DNA of 41,912 nt. Source: an uncultured Blautia sp. Lineage in GTDB: Bacteria; Bacillota; Clostridia; Lachnospirales; Lachnospiraceae. Each line of letters starts with the position of its first letter. Positions within the stretch are counted from its first letter, which is position 1. The stretch spans positions 1-41,912 of the forward strand of contig CAKROW010000018.1 of assembly GCA_934373235.1 (NCBI GenBank). Reading direction: 5' to 3'. The position numbers were made by a program, and so were the translations under genes. This document shows positions 15,625 through 24,512 of this stretch, in pieces. Below the pieces are notes generated by a model. That model was not told the DNA's origin. It was given only the letters and a program-made list of their open reading frames with translations, and made no database searches.

Positions 15625-16899
15625 TTATGCCTCGTCAATAGCTTTGCCTATATCATGACGCATATATTTGTTTGCAAAGCTGATCCACTCTGTTGCCTCA
15701 TATGCATTCTTTCTGGCTTCTTTCAGAGTTTTTCCCTTTGCTGTGATACCAAGGACACGTCCGCCGTTTGTAACGATCTCCCCATCCTTGAACTTGGTTC
15801 CTGCATGGAAACAGTAATATCCATCCTTACCCTCAAAATTCTCAAAACCGTGGATCGGGATCTCCTTCTCATATTTCACCGGATATCCATCACTTGCAAG
15901 AACCACACATACTGCGGCATTATCCTGGAATTTCAGATCGATCTGATCCAGGGTTCCGTCAACGCATGCCTCCATAACCTCGATGATATCATTCTCCATA
16001 CGCGGAAGAACAACCTGTGCCTCCGGATCTCCGAATCTGGCATTGTACTCCAGAACCTTCGGTCCGTCTGCAGTGAGCATCAGGCCAAAGAAAATGATTC
16101 CCTTAAAGGGTCTTCCCTCTGCTGCCATTGCATCCACAGTAGGCTGATATACATATTTTCTGCAGAATTCATCTACCTCGTCTGTATAGAACGGGCTTGG
16201 GGAAAATGTTCCCATTCCGCCTGTATTCAGACCCTGGTCACCATCCTTTGCACGCTTGTGATCCTGTGCGGATGTCATGGTACGGATAGTCTTTCCATCT
16301 ACAAAAGAAAGTACAGAAACCTCACGTCCTGTCATGAATTCCTCGATGACCATGGTATTTCCGGCACTGCCGAACTTTTTATCCTCCATGATCTCCTTCA
16401 CCCCGTCCTCAGCTTCTTTAAGGTCTTTGCAGATCAGCACACCCTTTCCAAGGGCAAGACCGTCAGCTTTGAGAACAATGGGAAATTTTGCCTGGGTTCT
16501 TAAATATTCCAGTGCCTTCTCCGGATCATCGAAATTCTCATATGCCGCTGTAGGAATATGATATTTCTTCATGAGATCCTTGGAAAATGCCTTGGAGCCT
16601 TCAAGGATCGCTGCATTCTTTCTTGGTCCGAACACTCTCAGACCACGCTCTTCAAACACATCCACGATTCCGCCAACCAGAGGGTCATCCATTCCTACAA
16701 TAGTAAGATCAATGTGATTCTCCTGGGCAAAATCTGCCAGTTTGTCAAATTCCATGGCTCCGATCTCCACACACTGGGCATACTGGGAAATTCCCGCATT
16801 TCCAGGTGCGCAGTAAATCTTGTCAACCTTCGGGCTCTTTGCCACACTCCATGCGATAGCATGCTCTCTTCCGCCACTTCCTACGATCAATACTTTCAT
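15625..16899 (-). CDS. purD: Phosphoribosylamine--glycine ligase
   Basis: GAR synthetase, the second step of de novo purine synthesis (phosphoribosylamine + glycine + ATP). Its 424 residues match the family. The N-terminal GSGGREHAIAW, the ATP-grasp elements VLKADGLALGKGV and VIEEFMTGREVS, QDHKRAKDGDQGLNTGGMG and YNARFGDPEAQ are all intact. The ATG at 16899 has AAGGAG 8 nt upstream. It is the last purine gene here, 4 bp after purN. Confidence 0.98.
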   Translation of the reverse strand: MKVLIVGSGGREHAIAWSVAKSPKVDKIYCAPGNAGISQYAQCVEIGAMEFDKLADFAQENHIDLTIVGMDDPLVGGIVDVFEERGLRVFGPRKNAAILEGSKAFSKDLMKKYHIPTAAYENFDDPEKALEYLRTQAKFPIVLKADGLALGKGVLICKDLKEAEDGVKEIMEDKKFGSAGNTMVIEEFMTGREVSVLSFVDGKTIRTMTSAQDHKRAKDGDQGLNTGGMGTFSPSPFYTDEVDEFCRKYVYQPTVDAMAAEGRPFKGIIFFGLMLTADGPKVLEYNARFGDPEAQVVLPRMENDIIEVMEACVDGTLDQIDLKFQDNAAVCVVLASDGYPVKYEKEIPIHGFENFEGKDGYYCFHAGTKFKDGEIVTNGGRVLGITAKGKTLKEARKNAYEATEWISFANKYMRHDIGKAIDEA

Positions 16900-16903
16900 C
16901 TGT

Positions 16904-17530
16904 TTACTCCTTTACAGAAACAATGCCGTTCTCTATTACGATTTTGTCATTTGCAATAAGGTCGATCGCCTCTGGCAGGATCTTCCATTCTGCCTTCTCC
17001 ATCACCCGGCGCTGCAGTTCCGGGGAGGTATCTCCGTCCTTCACCTTCACAGCCTTCTGAAGAATGATAGGGCCTGTATCCGTACCCTTGTCAACAAAGT
17101 GTACTGTAGCACCTGTCACCTTTACACCACGTGCAAGTACTGCATCATGGACACGCAGTCCGTAATACCCCTGTCCGCAGAAAGACGGGATCAGAGATGG
17201 ATGGATATTGATGATCCTGTTTGGAAAAGCATCTACGACCATCGGCGGGATAGCCACCAGATAGCCTGCAAGGACCACAAGGTCAACTTTACTCTCCTGA
17301 AGCTTCTCAAGAAGAGCCTTATGGAAAGCTTCCCGGTCAGGGTATTCCTTCGGTGCAATGCATATTGCCTCAATACCATGATTCCTTGCTCTCTCAAGAG
17401 CATATGCACCTGCATTATTGCTGATCACAATATCAACCCGGGCATTTGTGATCTTTTTGTTATCAATGGCATCCAGGATTGCCTGAAGATTGGTTCCCCC
17501 TCCGGAAACCAGAACACCGATCTTTAACAT
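16904..17530 (-). CDS. purN: Phosphoribosylglycinamide formyltransferase
   Basis: Transfers a formyl group from 10-formyl-THF to GAR. Its 208 residues include VSGGGTNLQAI at the phosphate-binding loop, the catalytic NIHPSLIP (Asn and His), GATVHFVDKGTDTGPII (catalytic Asp) and a typical C-terminus. The start overlaps the end of purM by 7 nt, so translation is coupled. Confidence 0.97.
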   Translation of the reverse strand: MLKIGVLVSGGGTNLQAILDAIDNKKITNARVDIVISNNAGAYALERARNHGIEAICIAPKEYPDREAFHKALLEKLQESKVDLVVLAGYLVAIPPMVVDAFPNRIINIHPSLIPSFCGQGYYGLRVHDAVLARGVKVTGATVHFVDKGTDTGPIILQKAVKVKDGDTSPELQRRVMEKAEWKILPEAIDLIANDKIVIENGIVSVKE

Positions 17531-18549
17531 AAGGTCACTCCCTTTTCTCCCTCTTCGATGCTTCCCACTACATATGGAGTATCACCGGCGCTGCGGATTG
17601 CCTCCATTGTCTTCTCAACATCCGCGGGATCAACTGCAAGGATCATTCCAAGACCCATGTTATAGGTATTATACATCATATACTCATCAATGTTTCCTTT
17701 TTCAGCAAGGAGTTTGAAGATCGGAAGAACCGGATAGCTGTCTTTCTTTACCACTGCCCTGGTTCCTTCCTTGAGCATACGTGGAATATTCTCATAGAAA
17801 CCGCCTCCTGTAATGTGGCTGCAGGCATGGATCTTAACACCGGCCTCACGGATACCCTTGAGTGCCTTTACATAGATCCTTGTAGGAGCAAGAAGAGCCT
17901 CACCCAGGGTGGTTCCAAGCTCATCATAATAGGTGTCAAGGGATTCTTTGGTCATATCAAAAACCTTACGTACAAGAGAGAAACCATTGCTGTGCACGCC
18001 TGTGGAAGCCATTCCGATAAGAACATCTCCCGGCTTTAAGGCTTCTCCTGTGAGAAGGTCTTTTTTGTCAACGATTCCTACTGCAAATCCGGCAAGGTCA
18101 TACTCATCCTCAGGCATAAGTCCCGGATGCTCTGCTGTCTCGCCTCCGATCAGGGCAGCCTCAGACTGTACGCAGCCCTCTGCAACTCCCTTTACGATCT
18201 CGGCGATCTTCTCAGGATAGTTCTTGCCGCAGGCAATATAATCCAGGAAGAATAAAGGCTCTCCGCCTGCACATGCGATATCATTCACACACATGGCAAC
18301 TGCATCGATACCGATGGTATCATGTTTATCCATAACCATTGCAAGCTTCACCTTGGTACCACATCCGTCTGTACCGGAAACAAGAGTAGGTTCTTCCATA
18401 TCCTTGAATTTCTCCATGGAAAATGCTCCGGAAAATCCACCAATACCTCCAAGGACCTCCGGTCTCATGGTTTTTGCGATATGCTTCTTCATCAGCTCTA
18501 CTGATCTGTATCCTGCCTCAATATCCACACCTGAAGTCTTGTAATCCAT
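17524..18549 (-). CDS. purM: Phosphoribosylformylglycinamidine cyclo-ligase
   Basis: AIR synthetase, ATP-dependent ring closure of FGAM. From the ATG at 18549 (AAGGAGG 6-7 nt upstream) it is 341 residues, the family length. Motifs are GGFSGAFSM, the ATP/metal-binding GTDGCGTKVKLA, CVNDIACAGGEPLFFLDY, GGETAEHPG and ITGGGFYENIPR. The open frame extends upstream to 18624, but that segment would overlap the purE end and lacks a ribosome site. Confidence 0.97.
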   Translation of the reverse strand: MDYKTSGVDIEAGYRSVELMKKHIAKTMRPEVLGGIGGFSGAFSMEKFKDMEEPTLVSGTDGCGTKVKLAMVMDKHDTIGIDAVAMCVNDIACAGGEPLFFLDYIACGKNYPEKIAEIVKGVAEGCVQSEAALIGGETAEHPGLMPEDEYDLAGFAVGIVDKKDLLTGEALKPGDVLIGMASTGVHSNGFSLVRKVFDMTKESLDTYYDELGTTLGEALLAPTRIYVKALKGIREAGVKIHACSHITGGGFYENIPRMLKEGTRAVVKKDSYPVLPIFKLLAEKGNIDEYMMYNTYNMGLGMILAVDPADVEKTMEAIRSAGDTPYVVGSIEEGEKGVTLC

Positions 18550-18580
18550 AACGTCCTCCTTTTGACAATACCATATTATT

Positions 18581-19087
18581 TTATTTTGTGTATTCTTTGT
18601 ATCCCACTTCCTGAAGTCTTGCATCTTTCTTCTCGACCTGTTCCTTCAGCTCCTGGCTGTAAGCTTTCAGCTTCTCAAGAAGCTCCGCATCAGAAGTTGC
18701 AAGGATCTTGGCTGCAAGAAGACCTGCATTGGCACCACCGTTAATGGCAACAGTCGCTACCGGGATCCCGCTTGGCATCTGTACGATGGAATAAAGGGAA
18801 TCTCTTCCGCCAAGAGATGTTGTGTGCATCGGGATTCCGATGACCGGCATGGGGAAGATCGCCGCACACATACCAGGAAGATGCGCCGCCATACCTGCAC
18901 CTGCGATGATTACTTTGAACCCTTTGGCTTCTGCTGTCTTCGCATATTCAAAAAACACATCCGGCTCCCTGTGGGCGGAAATGATCTTCATCTCATAGTC
19001 GATTCCCAGCTTCTCCAGAATATCTGCCGCCTTGCTCATAACCGGCATATCTGAATCACTGCCCATTACAATTCCTACTTTTGCCAT
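18581..19087 (-). CDS. purE: 5-(carboxyamino)imidazole ribonucleotide mutase
   Basis: Class I PurE converting N5-CAIR to CAIR. Its 168 residues include MGSDSDMPVM, the catalytic His in SAHREPD, GAGMAAHLPG and PVIGIPM. PurK, the partner in bacteria with class I PurE, is not in the window. It is the first gene of purE-M-N-D, directly behind the promoter at 19128-19156, with AAGGAG before the ATG. Confidence 0.97.
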   Translation of the reverse strand: MAKVGIVMGSDSDMPVMSKAADILEKLGIDYEMKIISAHREPDVFFEYAKTAEAKGFKVIIAGAGMAAHLPGMCAAIFPMPVIGIPMHTTSLGGRDSLYSIVQMPSGIPVATVAINGGANAGLLAAKILATSDAELLEKLKAYSQELKEQVEKKDARLQEVGYKEYTK

Positions 19088-19127
19088 TGTTTTCTCCTTT
19101 CACAATACCCTTTTGTCTTCTGCGTAA

Positions 19128-19156
19128 ATTCTACTAAGATTCTCTTTTTCTGTCAA
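19128..19156 (-). promoter_or_regulatory. Sigma-A promoter of purE-M-N-D
   Basis: On the minus strand TTGACA (19151-19156), a 17-nt spacer, then TAGAAT (19128-19133). The -35 starts 4 nt after the stop of the M29 peptidase gene. TTGACAG is present twice in tandem (TTGACAGTTGACAG). No purine riboswitch fold or PurR-type box is evident in the short leader. Confidence 0.82.
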
Positions 19157-19159
19157 CTG

Positions 19160-21226
19160 TCAACTGAAAAGAGGAAAATTCTCCAGAGGGCGGTTCAGCT
19201 CCTCTGTTCCCGGAAGCACGAATCTGCCATTTTCGATAATGGATACCATATCTCCCTCATCATCAATGACACGGATGCTTCCAAGCTCATCATAAGGAAT
19301 GGTAATATCTGTATGGCATCCATAATATGCCATGCTGATATCCTCCTTGCGAAGTTCTGAGATCTCGTTGTCCCTTGCAATGATCTCCTTGCCGTCCGGA
19401 TTATATACCGGAGTATCTTCCGCCCAGCTGTAACAGGTATCACCTACTGCAAAATGAGGTCCCATCTTTTCTGCGATCAGGATCGGCAGCTTGTCTGCAA
19501 TACCGTATTTCAGAGCTGCCACATAAGCGGTAGTATTAGTGCCGATGGCAAACTCACCCATAGGGATCTTACGGTGATGATGAAGAATATTATCCTCTAT
19601 ATACTTCCGGTTCTCCTCCTCTGTCTTAAAATTGGAGCAGGAATAATCGATCACCTGTCCGCAGTCAAACACAAGCTTCAGATCACGGAACTGCAGTCCG
19701 TTCAGATATACCTTCTTCACATGAAGAAGTCCGCCGGTTCCCGCAAGCTGCGGAGATGTAAATACCTCGCCCACCGGAATGTTCACATCTGCCACACAGT
19801 TCTCAAAGTTTGTCTGTTTCTTCGGGTCTGTCAGTTCGTGAAGATGGATAAGGAGATCTGTCTCATTGTCTCCTCTTCCCTTGACCTCCACCCACTCACA
19901 GGTATCCAGGGTATCAATGATCCTCTGCTGGATTTCCTGATACAGGCGGTAATCCAGCGTATTGATCTTTACGATCTCACGGAAGATCTCCTCATAATCG
20001 CCGCCGATTTCCGGAACCGGATAGGCAATAATGGTAAAACTTCTCTCATCTCCCTTAATGTAGCGGTTAACGATCTGGCCGGACTCGTTGTTAAGTTCTG
20101 TCTCAAGTTTCTGCTGGACCTCACTTAAGGTGCAGGCCTCCTCCTTACTCTCCGGTGAAAAAGGTGCCTCTCCGAAAGTTTCAATGCAGGCCGGACCTCC
20201 ATGTACGGCTGCCAGCTCCTTATATTCCTCATAGGAAGTCTGCATGGCCCGGAGCTTTCTCTGTACAAAATCACTATCCATAAAAAGAGCGCTATCCTGA
20301 CGGTGGTCATAATCATACTGTGCATTAGCCACACCACCTGTGTATCCCACCCTTACAGCTCCCCGTTTGTTTACCGCATGGGTTGCATGGCGGTAGATCA
20401 CCGGTTTAAGCCCCATAGCTTCAAACTGAAGGATCGCAGCACGTATCATTCGCTCAAATCCAAGATTATAGCGGATATTTACAGTCTTTTTCTTTCTGAT
20501 ATCCTTACGTCCTGTAATAAATCCGATTCTGTAGCCCTCTGTATATGTGGAAGCCATCCGGTCGATCTCCTCCTGGGAAAGAGAATTGAGAAATCCCGCC
20601 ACACCCAGTTCGTTTTCAGAAATATATTCTCCGTATCTGTAAAGATATCTGAGATCTGTAAGATCGGACTTCATAATGATCTCTGACGCAAAATCAAGTT
20701 CCGGATCAACGCCCTCTCTGATCCTTTCTTTCATCATATCCTGACAGTAATCATTTACATAGGAACGAAGGATCTCCTCAACTGTTGCGGCCTCCGGGAT
20801 CTCATCTTCGCAGAATGCGGAGTACACCTCCAGAAAAAGTTCCATTGCCACAGTCATATCCCAGAGCTTCTTCTCATGAGCATAGACGATCACTCCGAAA
20901 AGCTCTGCATAAAGGAAACTGAAGGCCTTTCCGTAATTTCCAAGCTCCTTCACTGCATATGCAGGGTTTCCGTAGCTGTTCTGATAATTTTCAGGAAGGA
21001 TATCTCCATAGAGCTTCTTGTTCCGTTCCTTTAATGCGTCAAAGGAAAGCTCACATCCCTTCTCGTCCATTACCTCGGCTGCATCTGTAAGAAAAGCAGC
21101 CATTTTCTGAAAAAAATCCAGGAAAGGGGTTTTTACCGTTTCCTCTGATATGATTTCTCTGATCCTGTCCTTTGCCAGCGCATAGCGCTCCATCATACAC
21201 TCTTCCAATGCCTCATCTCCCATCAT
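19160..21226 (-). CDS. M29-family aminopeptidase with N-terminal extension
   Basis: A metallo-aminopeptidase of the M29 (AmpS/PepS, thermophilic aminopeptidase) family. The C-terminal 350 residues carry the family blocks: NIPVGEVFTSP, IGEF-like MGEFAIGTN, EKMGPHFAVGDTCYSW and CHTDITIPYDE, which include the metal-binding Glu and His. At 688 residues it is far longer than the usual 370-410. The first roughly 300 residues are a helical extension, as in a clostridial subgroup. The start is uncertain: the ATG at 21226 overlaps the HD gene by 14 nt with only a weak ribosome site, and a TTG or ATG 9-30 nt downstream is also possible. It is the last gene of the VanZ/HD operon. Confidence 0.88.
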   Translation of the reverse strand: MMGDEALEECMMERYALAKDRIREIISEETVKTPFLDFFQKMAAFLTDAAEVMDEKGCELSFDALKERNKKLYGDILPENYQNSYGNPAYAVKELGNYGKAFSFLYAELFGVIVYAHEKKLWDMTVAMELFLEVYSAFCEDEIPEAATVEEILRSYVNDYCQDMMKERIREGVDPELDFASEIIMKSDLTDLRYLYRYGEYISENELGVAGFLNSLSQEEIDRMASTYTEGYRIGFITGRKDIRKKKTVNIRYNLGFERMIRAAILQFEAMGLKPVIYRHATHAVNKRGAVRVGYTGGVANAQYDYDHRQDSALFMDSDFVQRKLRAMQTSYEEYKELAAVHGGPACIETFGEAPFSPESKEEACTLSEVQQKLETELNNESGQIVNRYIKGDERSFTIIAYPVPEIGGDYEEIFREIVKINTLDYRLYQEIQQRIIDTLDTCEWVEVKGRGDNETDLLIHLHELTDPKKQTNFENCVADVNIPVGEVFTSPQLAGTGGLLHVKKVYLNGLQFRDLKLVFDCGQVIDYSCSNFKTEEENRKYIEDNILHHHRKIPMGEFAIGTNTTAYVAALKYGIADKLPILIAEKMGPHFAVGDTCYSWAEDTPVYNPDGKEIIARDNEISELRKEDISMAYYGCHTDITIPYDELGSIRVIDDEGDMVSIIENGRFVLPGTEELNRPLENFPLFS

Positions 21227-21815
21227 CTATTACATGTCCAAGTTTGATATGCTTGTCTATCAGTTCCTGCATATATTCCCAGATCTCCCTGGAACCTTCT
21301 CCTGTACGGCGGTTTCTCTTATAGATCTGGCTCTTTTTCACACCATGCTCCGTCCAGCTTCTGCCATCCGAAGCATCATTTAAAAATAACGGCTGACAGT
21401 TATCCAAAACATGGGCAAATTTCGCTTCCGGTGTCTCGCAGGCTTCAAATTCATCCCACAGTTCTCTCAGCCACTTTCCCTGATCCTCAGGCAAAAGGCC
21501 ATAGATCCTGTCTGCTGCCTTTGTTTCTCTCTCTTCCTTGGTTGCTGCACCAGCAGCATCATAAGCATAGGTATCACCTGCATCGATCTCCACCAGATCA
21601 TGGGCAAGCACCATTGGGACTACCCTGGAGAGATCCACCGGTTCATTGGAATATTCGCTTAAAAGTACCGCCATCAATGCCAGGTGCCAGGAATGTTCCG
21701 CATCGTTCTCTTTGCGGTTTCCGTCAGCCAGGTAGGTCTGACGGTAAATATTTTTTACCTTGTCGATCTCAAGCACAAAATCCAGTTGTTTTTTCAGACG
21801 CTCTTTTCTGTCCAT
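21213..21815 (-). CDS. HD-domain phosphohydrolase (YfbR-like)
   Basis: A 200-residue metal-dependent hydrolase. The HD signature is complete: AEHSWH (His41), AHD (72-73) and a distal Asp in HVLDNCQ (138). The order and length match the HD_3/YfbR 5'-nucleotidase group, which dephosphorylates deoxynucleoside monophosphates; the exact substrate is inferred. The start ATG at 21815 is 3 nt after the upstream gene. An overlap with the M29 gene indicates coupling. Confidence 0.85.
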   Translation of the reverse strand: MDRKERLKKQLDFVLEIDKVKNIYRQTYLADGNRKENDAEHSWHLALMAVLLSEYSNEPVDLSRVVPMVLAHDLVEIDAGDTYAYDAAGAATKEERETKAADRIYGLLPEDQGKWLRELWDEFEACETPEAKFAHVLDNCQPLFLNDASDGRSWTEHGVKKSQIYKRNRRTGEGSREIWEYMQELIDKHIKLGHVIDDGR

Positions 21816-21818
21816 CTG

Positions 21819-22133
21819 TTATACTCCTGATAAAAAAAGACCAATCCAGATCACCACGATCACACCACACATGATAGAACCGATCAGACTGGTCTTATGT
21901 TTTCTGTTTTCTTCTGAGAACCCGGAAAGCCCCATGACAAATCCATAAACAGAAAGCGCCATAGCCAAAAGACCTATCCCTCCCGTTATATATCCCAGTT
22001 TCTCATCAAGAAAAAGCGCAAGCACTACGGCGATCACACCAAGCAGCAGGGATGTTGCTGCCATAGTCACGGAAAGCTTGCCTTTTTCGGATTCTCGTTT
22101 TCTTGCAAATGCATATCTATATCTTCTTGGCAT
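21819..22133 (-). CDS. Small membrane protein, DUF6142-like
   Basis: A 104-residue protein: basic N-terminus (PRRYRYAFARKRESEKG) and then three hydrophobic helices at about 27-42, 48-68 and 82-103. The positive cytoplasmic N-terminus followed by GKLSV and a Gly-rich second helix fits the small DUF6142 membrane family, though I assign that tentatively. The start is the ATG at 22133 (AGGAGAGGACATT upstream), inside the 3' end of the VanZ-like gene with a 17-nt overlap. Confidence 0.7.
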   Translation of the reverse strand: MPRRYRYAFARKRESEKGKLSVTMAATSLLLGVIAVVLALFLDEKLGYITGGIGLLAMALSVYGFVMGLSGFSEENRKHKTSLIGSIMCGVIVVIWIGLFLSGV

Positions 22134-22590
22134 AATGTCCTCTCCTGATATAATCACAAACTACATAGGCCACATACCCCAGCGCAGCTCCCAGTGTATT
22201 TAAGATCATATCATCCACATCAAAACAGCCTACTTTGGTGATAAGCTGGATCACCTCAACCGTAAGGCTTAATGAAAACCCGGATACTATGATCAGAGCT
22301 CCGCTTCGCATATGCCTGCATATCACAGGCAGAATAAAACCGTAAGGTACAAACCCCAGTACGTTCCCGAAAATATTTGTAAAAAGCGCAAATGCCCCCA
22401 ACTGCTTCCTGTATATCCAGAATCTCCGTATTTCCACAAAGGGAACCAGATTATACCGGTACTCTCTCTCTGCCTCTGCCACTCTTCCGTATCCCTCCGA
22501 AAAAAACAGAAAATACATAAGCAGGAGTACATAGAGCACAAACAGTAGCACCCCCAGATTCCGGACCATACGCTTTGTCCCTTTTTTCAA
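22117..22590 (-). CDS. VanZ-family membrane protein
   Basis: A 157-residue protein with four or five membrane helices. The VanZ core is clear: NLVPF, NIFGNVLGFVPYGFILP, SLTVEVIQL and the acidic FDVDDMILNTLGAALGY. VanZ proteins are linked to low-level teicoplanin resistance, but most members have unknown roles. The start is taken as the TTG at 22590, giving the usual MKK-type N-terminus with GGGGAG close upstream; the ATG at 22569 is an alternative. It is the first gene of a four-gene operon. Confidence 0.87.
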   Translation of the reverse strand: MKKGTKRMVRNLGVLLFVLYVLLLMYFLFFSEGYGRVAEAEREYRYNLVPFVEIRRFWIYRKQLGAFALFTNIFGNVLGFVPYGFILPVICRHMRSGALIIVSGFSLSLTVEVIQLITKVGCFDVDDMILNTLGAALGYVAYVVCDYIRRGHYAKKI

Positions 22591-22630
22591 TATTCTCCCC
22601 TGTTCCGGTAATGTCCGCTATAATAGCCCG

Positions 22631-22660
22631 AAAAGCCACACGAAGCTGCGTGTGGCTTTT
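22631..22660 (-). terminator. Terminator of the pyrimidine operon
   Basis: A 12-bp perfect stem, AAAAGCCACACG (22631-22642) and CGTGTGGCTTTT (22649-22660), with a 6-nt loop. It starts 8 nt after the stop of the 50-residue gene that ends the pyr operon. It is symmetrical, so it could also act on the other strand. Confidence 0.8.
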
Positions 22661-22667
22661 GGTTCTG

Positions 22668-22820
22668 TCATATCAATATATCTGATTTACGTTTCAGCAG
22701 TCTGGCACCGTTTACGATCATCAGAACCCCCGTGACAAGCCCCGTCACAAGAACAACAATCCCAAGTGCAAGGCTTCCCGCCCCGGTGTTTGCCATGGTT
22801 TTATAAATTCTTTCATTCAT
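22668..22820 (-). CDS. 50-residue membrane protein at the end of the pyr operon
   Basis: A frame of 50 codons from the ATG at 22820 to the TGA at 22668, with GGAGG 9 nt upstream. The protein starts MNERIYKTMANTGAGS, then has two hydrophobic segments (about 17-26 and 28-37) separated by TG, and ends RLLKRKSDILI. This is a small hairpin or single-helix membrane protein with a positive C-terminus. Coding is supported by the ribosome site, the fit between pyrE (23-nt gap) and the terminator (8-nt gap), and similarity of style to short Lachnospiraceae membrane proteins I have seen. Function is unknown. Confidence 0.7.
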   Translation of the reverse strand: MNERIYKTMANTGAGSLALGIVVLVTGLVTGVLMIVNGARLLKRKSDILI

Positions 22821-22843
22821 GAGCTATGTCCCTCCAAATCCTG

Positions 22844-23521
22844 TTACTCTTCTGCGCCGTACTGCTCATAATATGCGTCGATGGCGGCCTTGAGCTTGTC
22901 ATCGATCACAATCTGACCTTTATACTCCTTATTATAGAGATGCTCTACAACCTCTGCCATAGTTACGATCGCAGTTGTCTCAAGGCCATATTTCTCCTGG
23001 ATCTCCTTAAGAGCACTCTTCTTACCCTGACCTCTCTCCATACGGTCAACAGACACCACAAGTCCCACCGGGTTCACATCTCCCTGTGCCTTGATGATCG
23101 GAAGTGTCTCCTGAATGGATGTACCTGCTGTCGTGACATCCTCGATGATCACTACCCTGTCCCCATCCTGGATAGGGCTTCCAAGAAGGATTCCCTTATC
23201 ACCGTGATCCTTCACCTCTTTACGGTTGGAGCAGTAACGGATATCCTTATCATACATCTCGCTGATAGCCATGGTTGCAGCTACAGAAAGGGGAATTCCT
23301 TTATAAGCCGGTCCGAAAAGCACATCAAAATCAAGACCGAATTTGCTCTCAATAGCCTTTGCATAATACTGTCCAAGTCTGCGGAGCTGAGCACCTGTGC
23401 GGTAAAAACCTGTATTTACAAAAAACGGAGTCTTTCTTCCTGATTTTGTAACAAAATCTCCGAATTTCAGAACGTTACAGTCGATCATAAACTCAATAAA
23501 TTCCTGTTTATACTGTTCCAT
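22844..23521 (-). CDS. pyrE: Orotate phosphoribosyltransferase
   Basis: Couples orotate to PRPP to give OMP. Its 225 residues show FVNTGFY, GPAYKGIPLS, the Lys-rich flexible loop (NRKEVKDHGDKG) and the PRPP motif VVIIEDVTTAGTS. It follows pyrD after 85 bp with no terminator, so it is in the same operon. Confidence 0.97.
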   Translation of the reverse strand: MEQYKQEFIEFMIDCNVLKFGDFVTKSGRKTPFFVNTGFYRTGAQLRRLGQYYAKAIESKFGLDFDVLFGPAYKGIPLSVAATMAISEMYDKDIRYCSNRKEVKDHGDKGILLGSPIQDGDRVVIIEDVTTAGTSIQETLPIIKAQGDVNPVGLVVSVDRMERGQGKKSALKEIQEKYGLETTAIVTMAEVVEHLYNKEYKGQIVIDDKLKAAIDAYYEQYGAEE

Positions 23522-23606
23522 TTATCCAATCCTCCATAAAATCCAATATGTGCATTTATTCTACCATATGTGGAACATAAATGCAATTCCATCTGAAAAT
23601 CCTCTG

Positions 23607-24512
23607 TTATTTCACAGCACCGATCAGTTCCTTAATGTCAGCAACCTTCTGTTTTTCAAGGAATTCCTCCATCCCCTTCACAATCTCCTCTGTGGCATAT
23701 GGATTGAAGAAATTAGCTGTTCCGACTGATACTGCAGTAGCTCCCGCCATGATAAATTCCAGGGCATCTTCTGCTGTGGCGATTCCGCCCATACCTATAA
23801 CAGGAAGTTTAACCGCATTCGCAACCTGATATACCATGCGTACAGCAACCGGCTTCACCGCAGGACCTGACATACCTCCGGTTTTATTTGCCAGGGCAAA
23901 GGTACGGCGATTGATATCGATCTTCATTCCTGTCAGAGTGTTGATAAGAGAAACCACATCTGCACCACCTGACTCTGCCGCCCTGGCCATCTCTGTGATA
24001 TCTGTCACATTCGGGCTCAGTTTCATGATCACTGGCTGCTTTGCATATTTTTTCACTTCTTTTGTGATGTCTTCAAGAGCTTTTGGATTCTGGCCAAATG
24101 CTATACCGCCTTCTTTTACATTGGGGCAGGAAACATTGATCTCCAGCATATCCACAGGCTCATCGCCAAGGCGCTCCACAACTTCACAGTAATCCTTTGC
24201 GGATTTGCCACATACGTTCACGATAATCTTTGTGTCATATTTTCTGAGGAAAGGGATATCTCTTTCACAGAAAACATCAATTCCCGGATTCTGCAGGCCG
24301 ATGGCATTGAGCATACCGGAAGCTGTCTCTGTCACCCTTGGTGTGGGATTTCCCGGCCATGGAATATTGGCAACACCTTTTGTGACCACTGCCCCCAGCT
24401 TATTCAGATCTACAAATTCACTGTATTCCGCTCCGGAACCAAAAGTTCCGGATGCTGTCATAACCGGATTTTTAAGCTCAACGCCGGCAAGATTTACATT
24501 CATTCTGCTCAT
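23607..24512 (-). CDS. pyrD: Dihydroorotate dehydrogenase B, catalytic subunit
   Basis: Class 1B, FMN-dependent, NAD-linked through PyrK. Its 301 residues include NPVMTASGTFG, NAIGLQNPG, NVSCPNVKEGG (catalytic Cys), MKLSPNVTDI and the FMN-phosphate motif IGMGGIATAEDALEFIMAGA. The ATG at 24512 overlaps the pyrK stop (ATGA). Confidence 0.97.
   Translation of the reverse strand: MSRMNVNLAGVELKNPVMTASGTFGSGAEYSEFVDLNKLGAVVTKGVANIPWPGNPTPRVTETASGMLNAIGLQNPGIDVFCERDIPFLRKYDTKIIVNVCGKSAKDYCEVVERLGDEPVDMLEINVSCPNVKEGGIAFGQNPKALEDITKEVKKYAKQPVIMKLSPNVTDITEMARAAESGGADVVSLINTLTGMKIDINRRTFALANKTGGMSGPAVKPVAVRMVYQVANAVKLPVIGMGGIATAEDALEFIMAGATAVSVGTANFFNPYATEEIVKGMEEFLEKQKVADIKELIGAVK

Noticed and set aside
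19088..19127. Purine riboswitch upstream of purE
   Set aside because: Only about 40 nt separate the -10 box from the start codon, too short for the fold.
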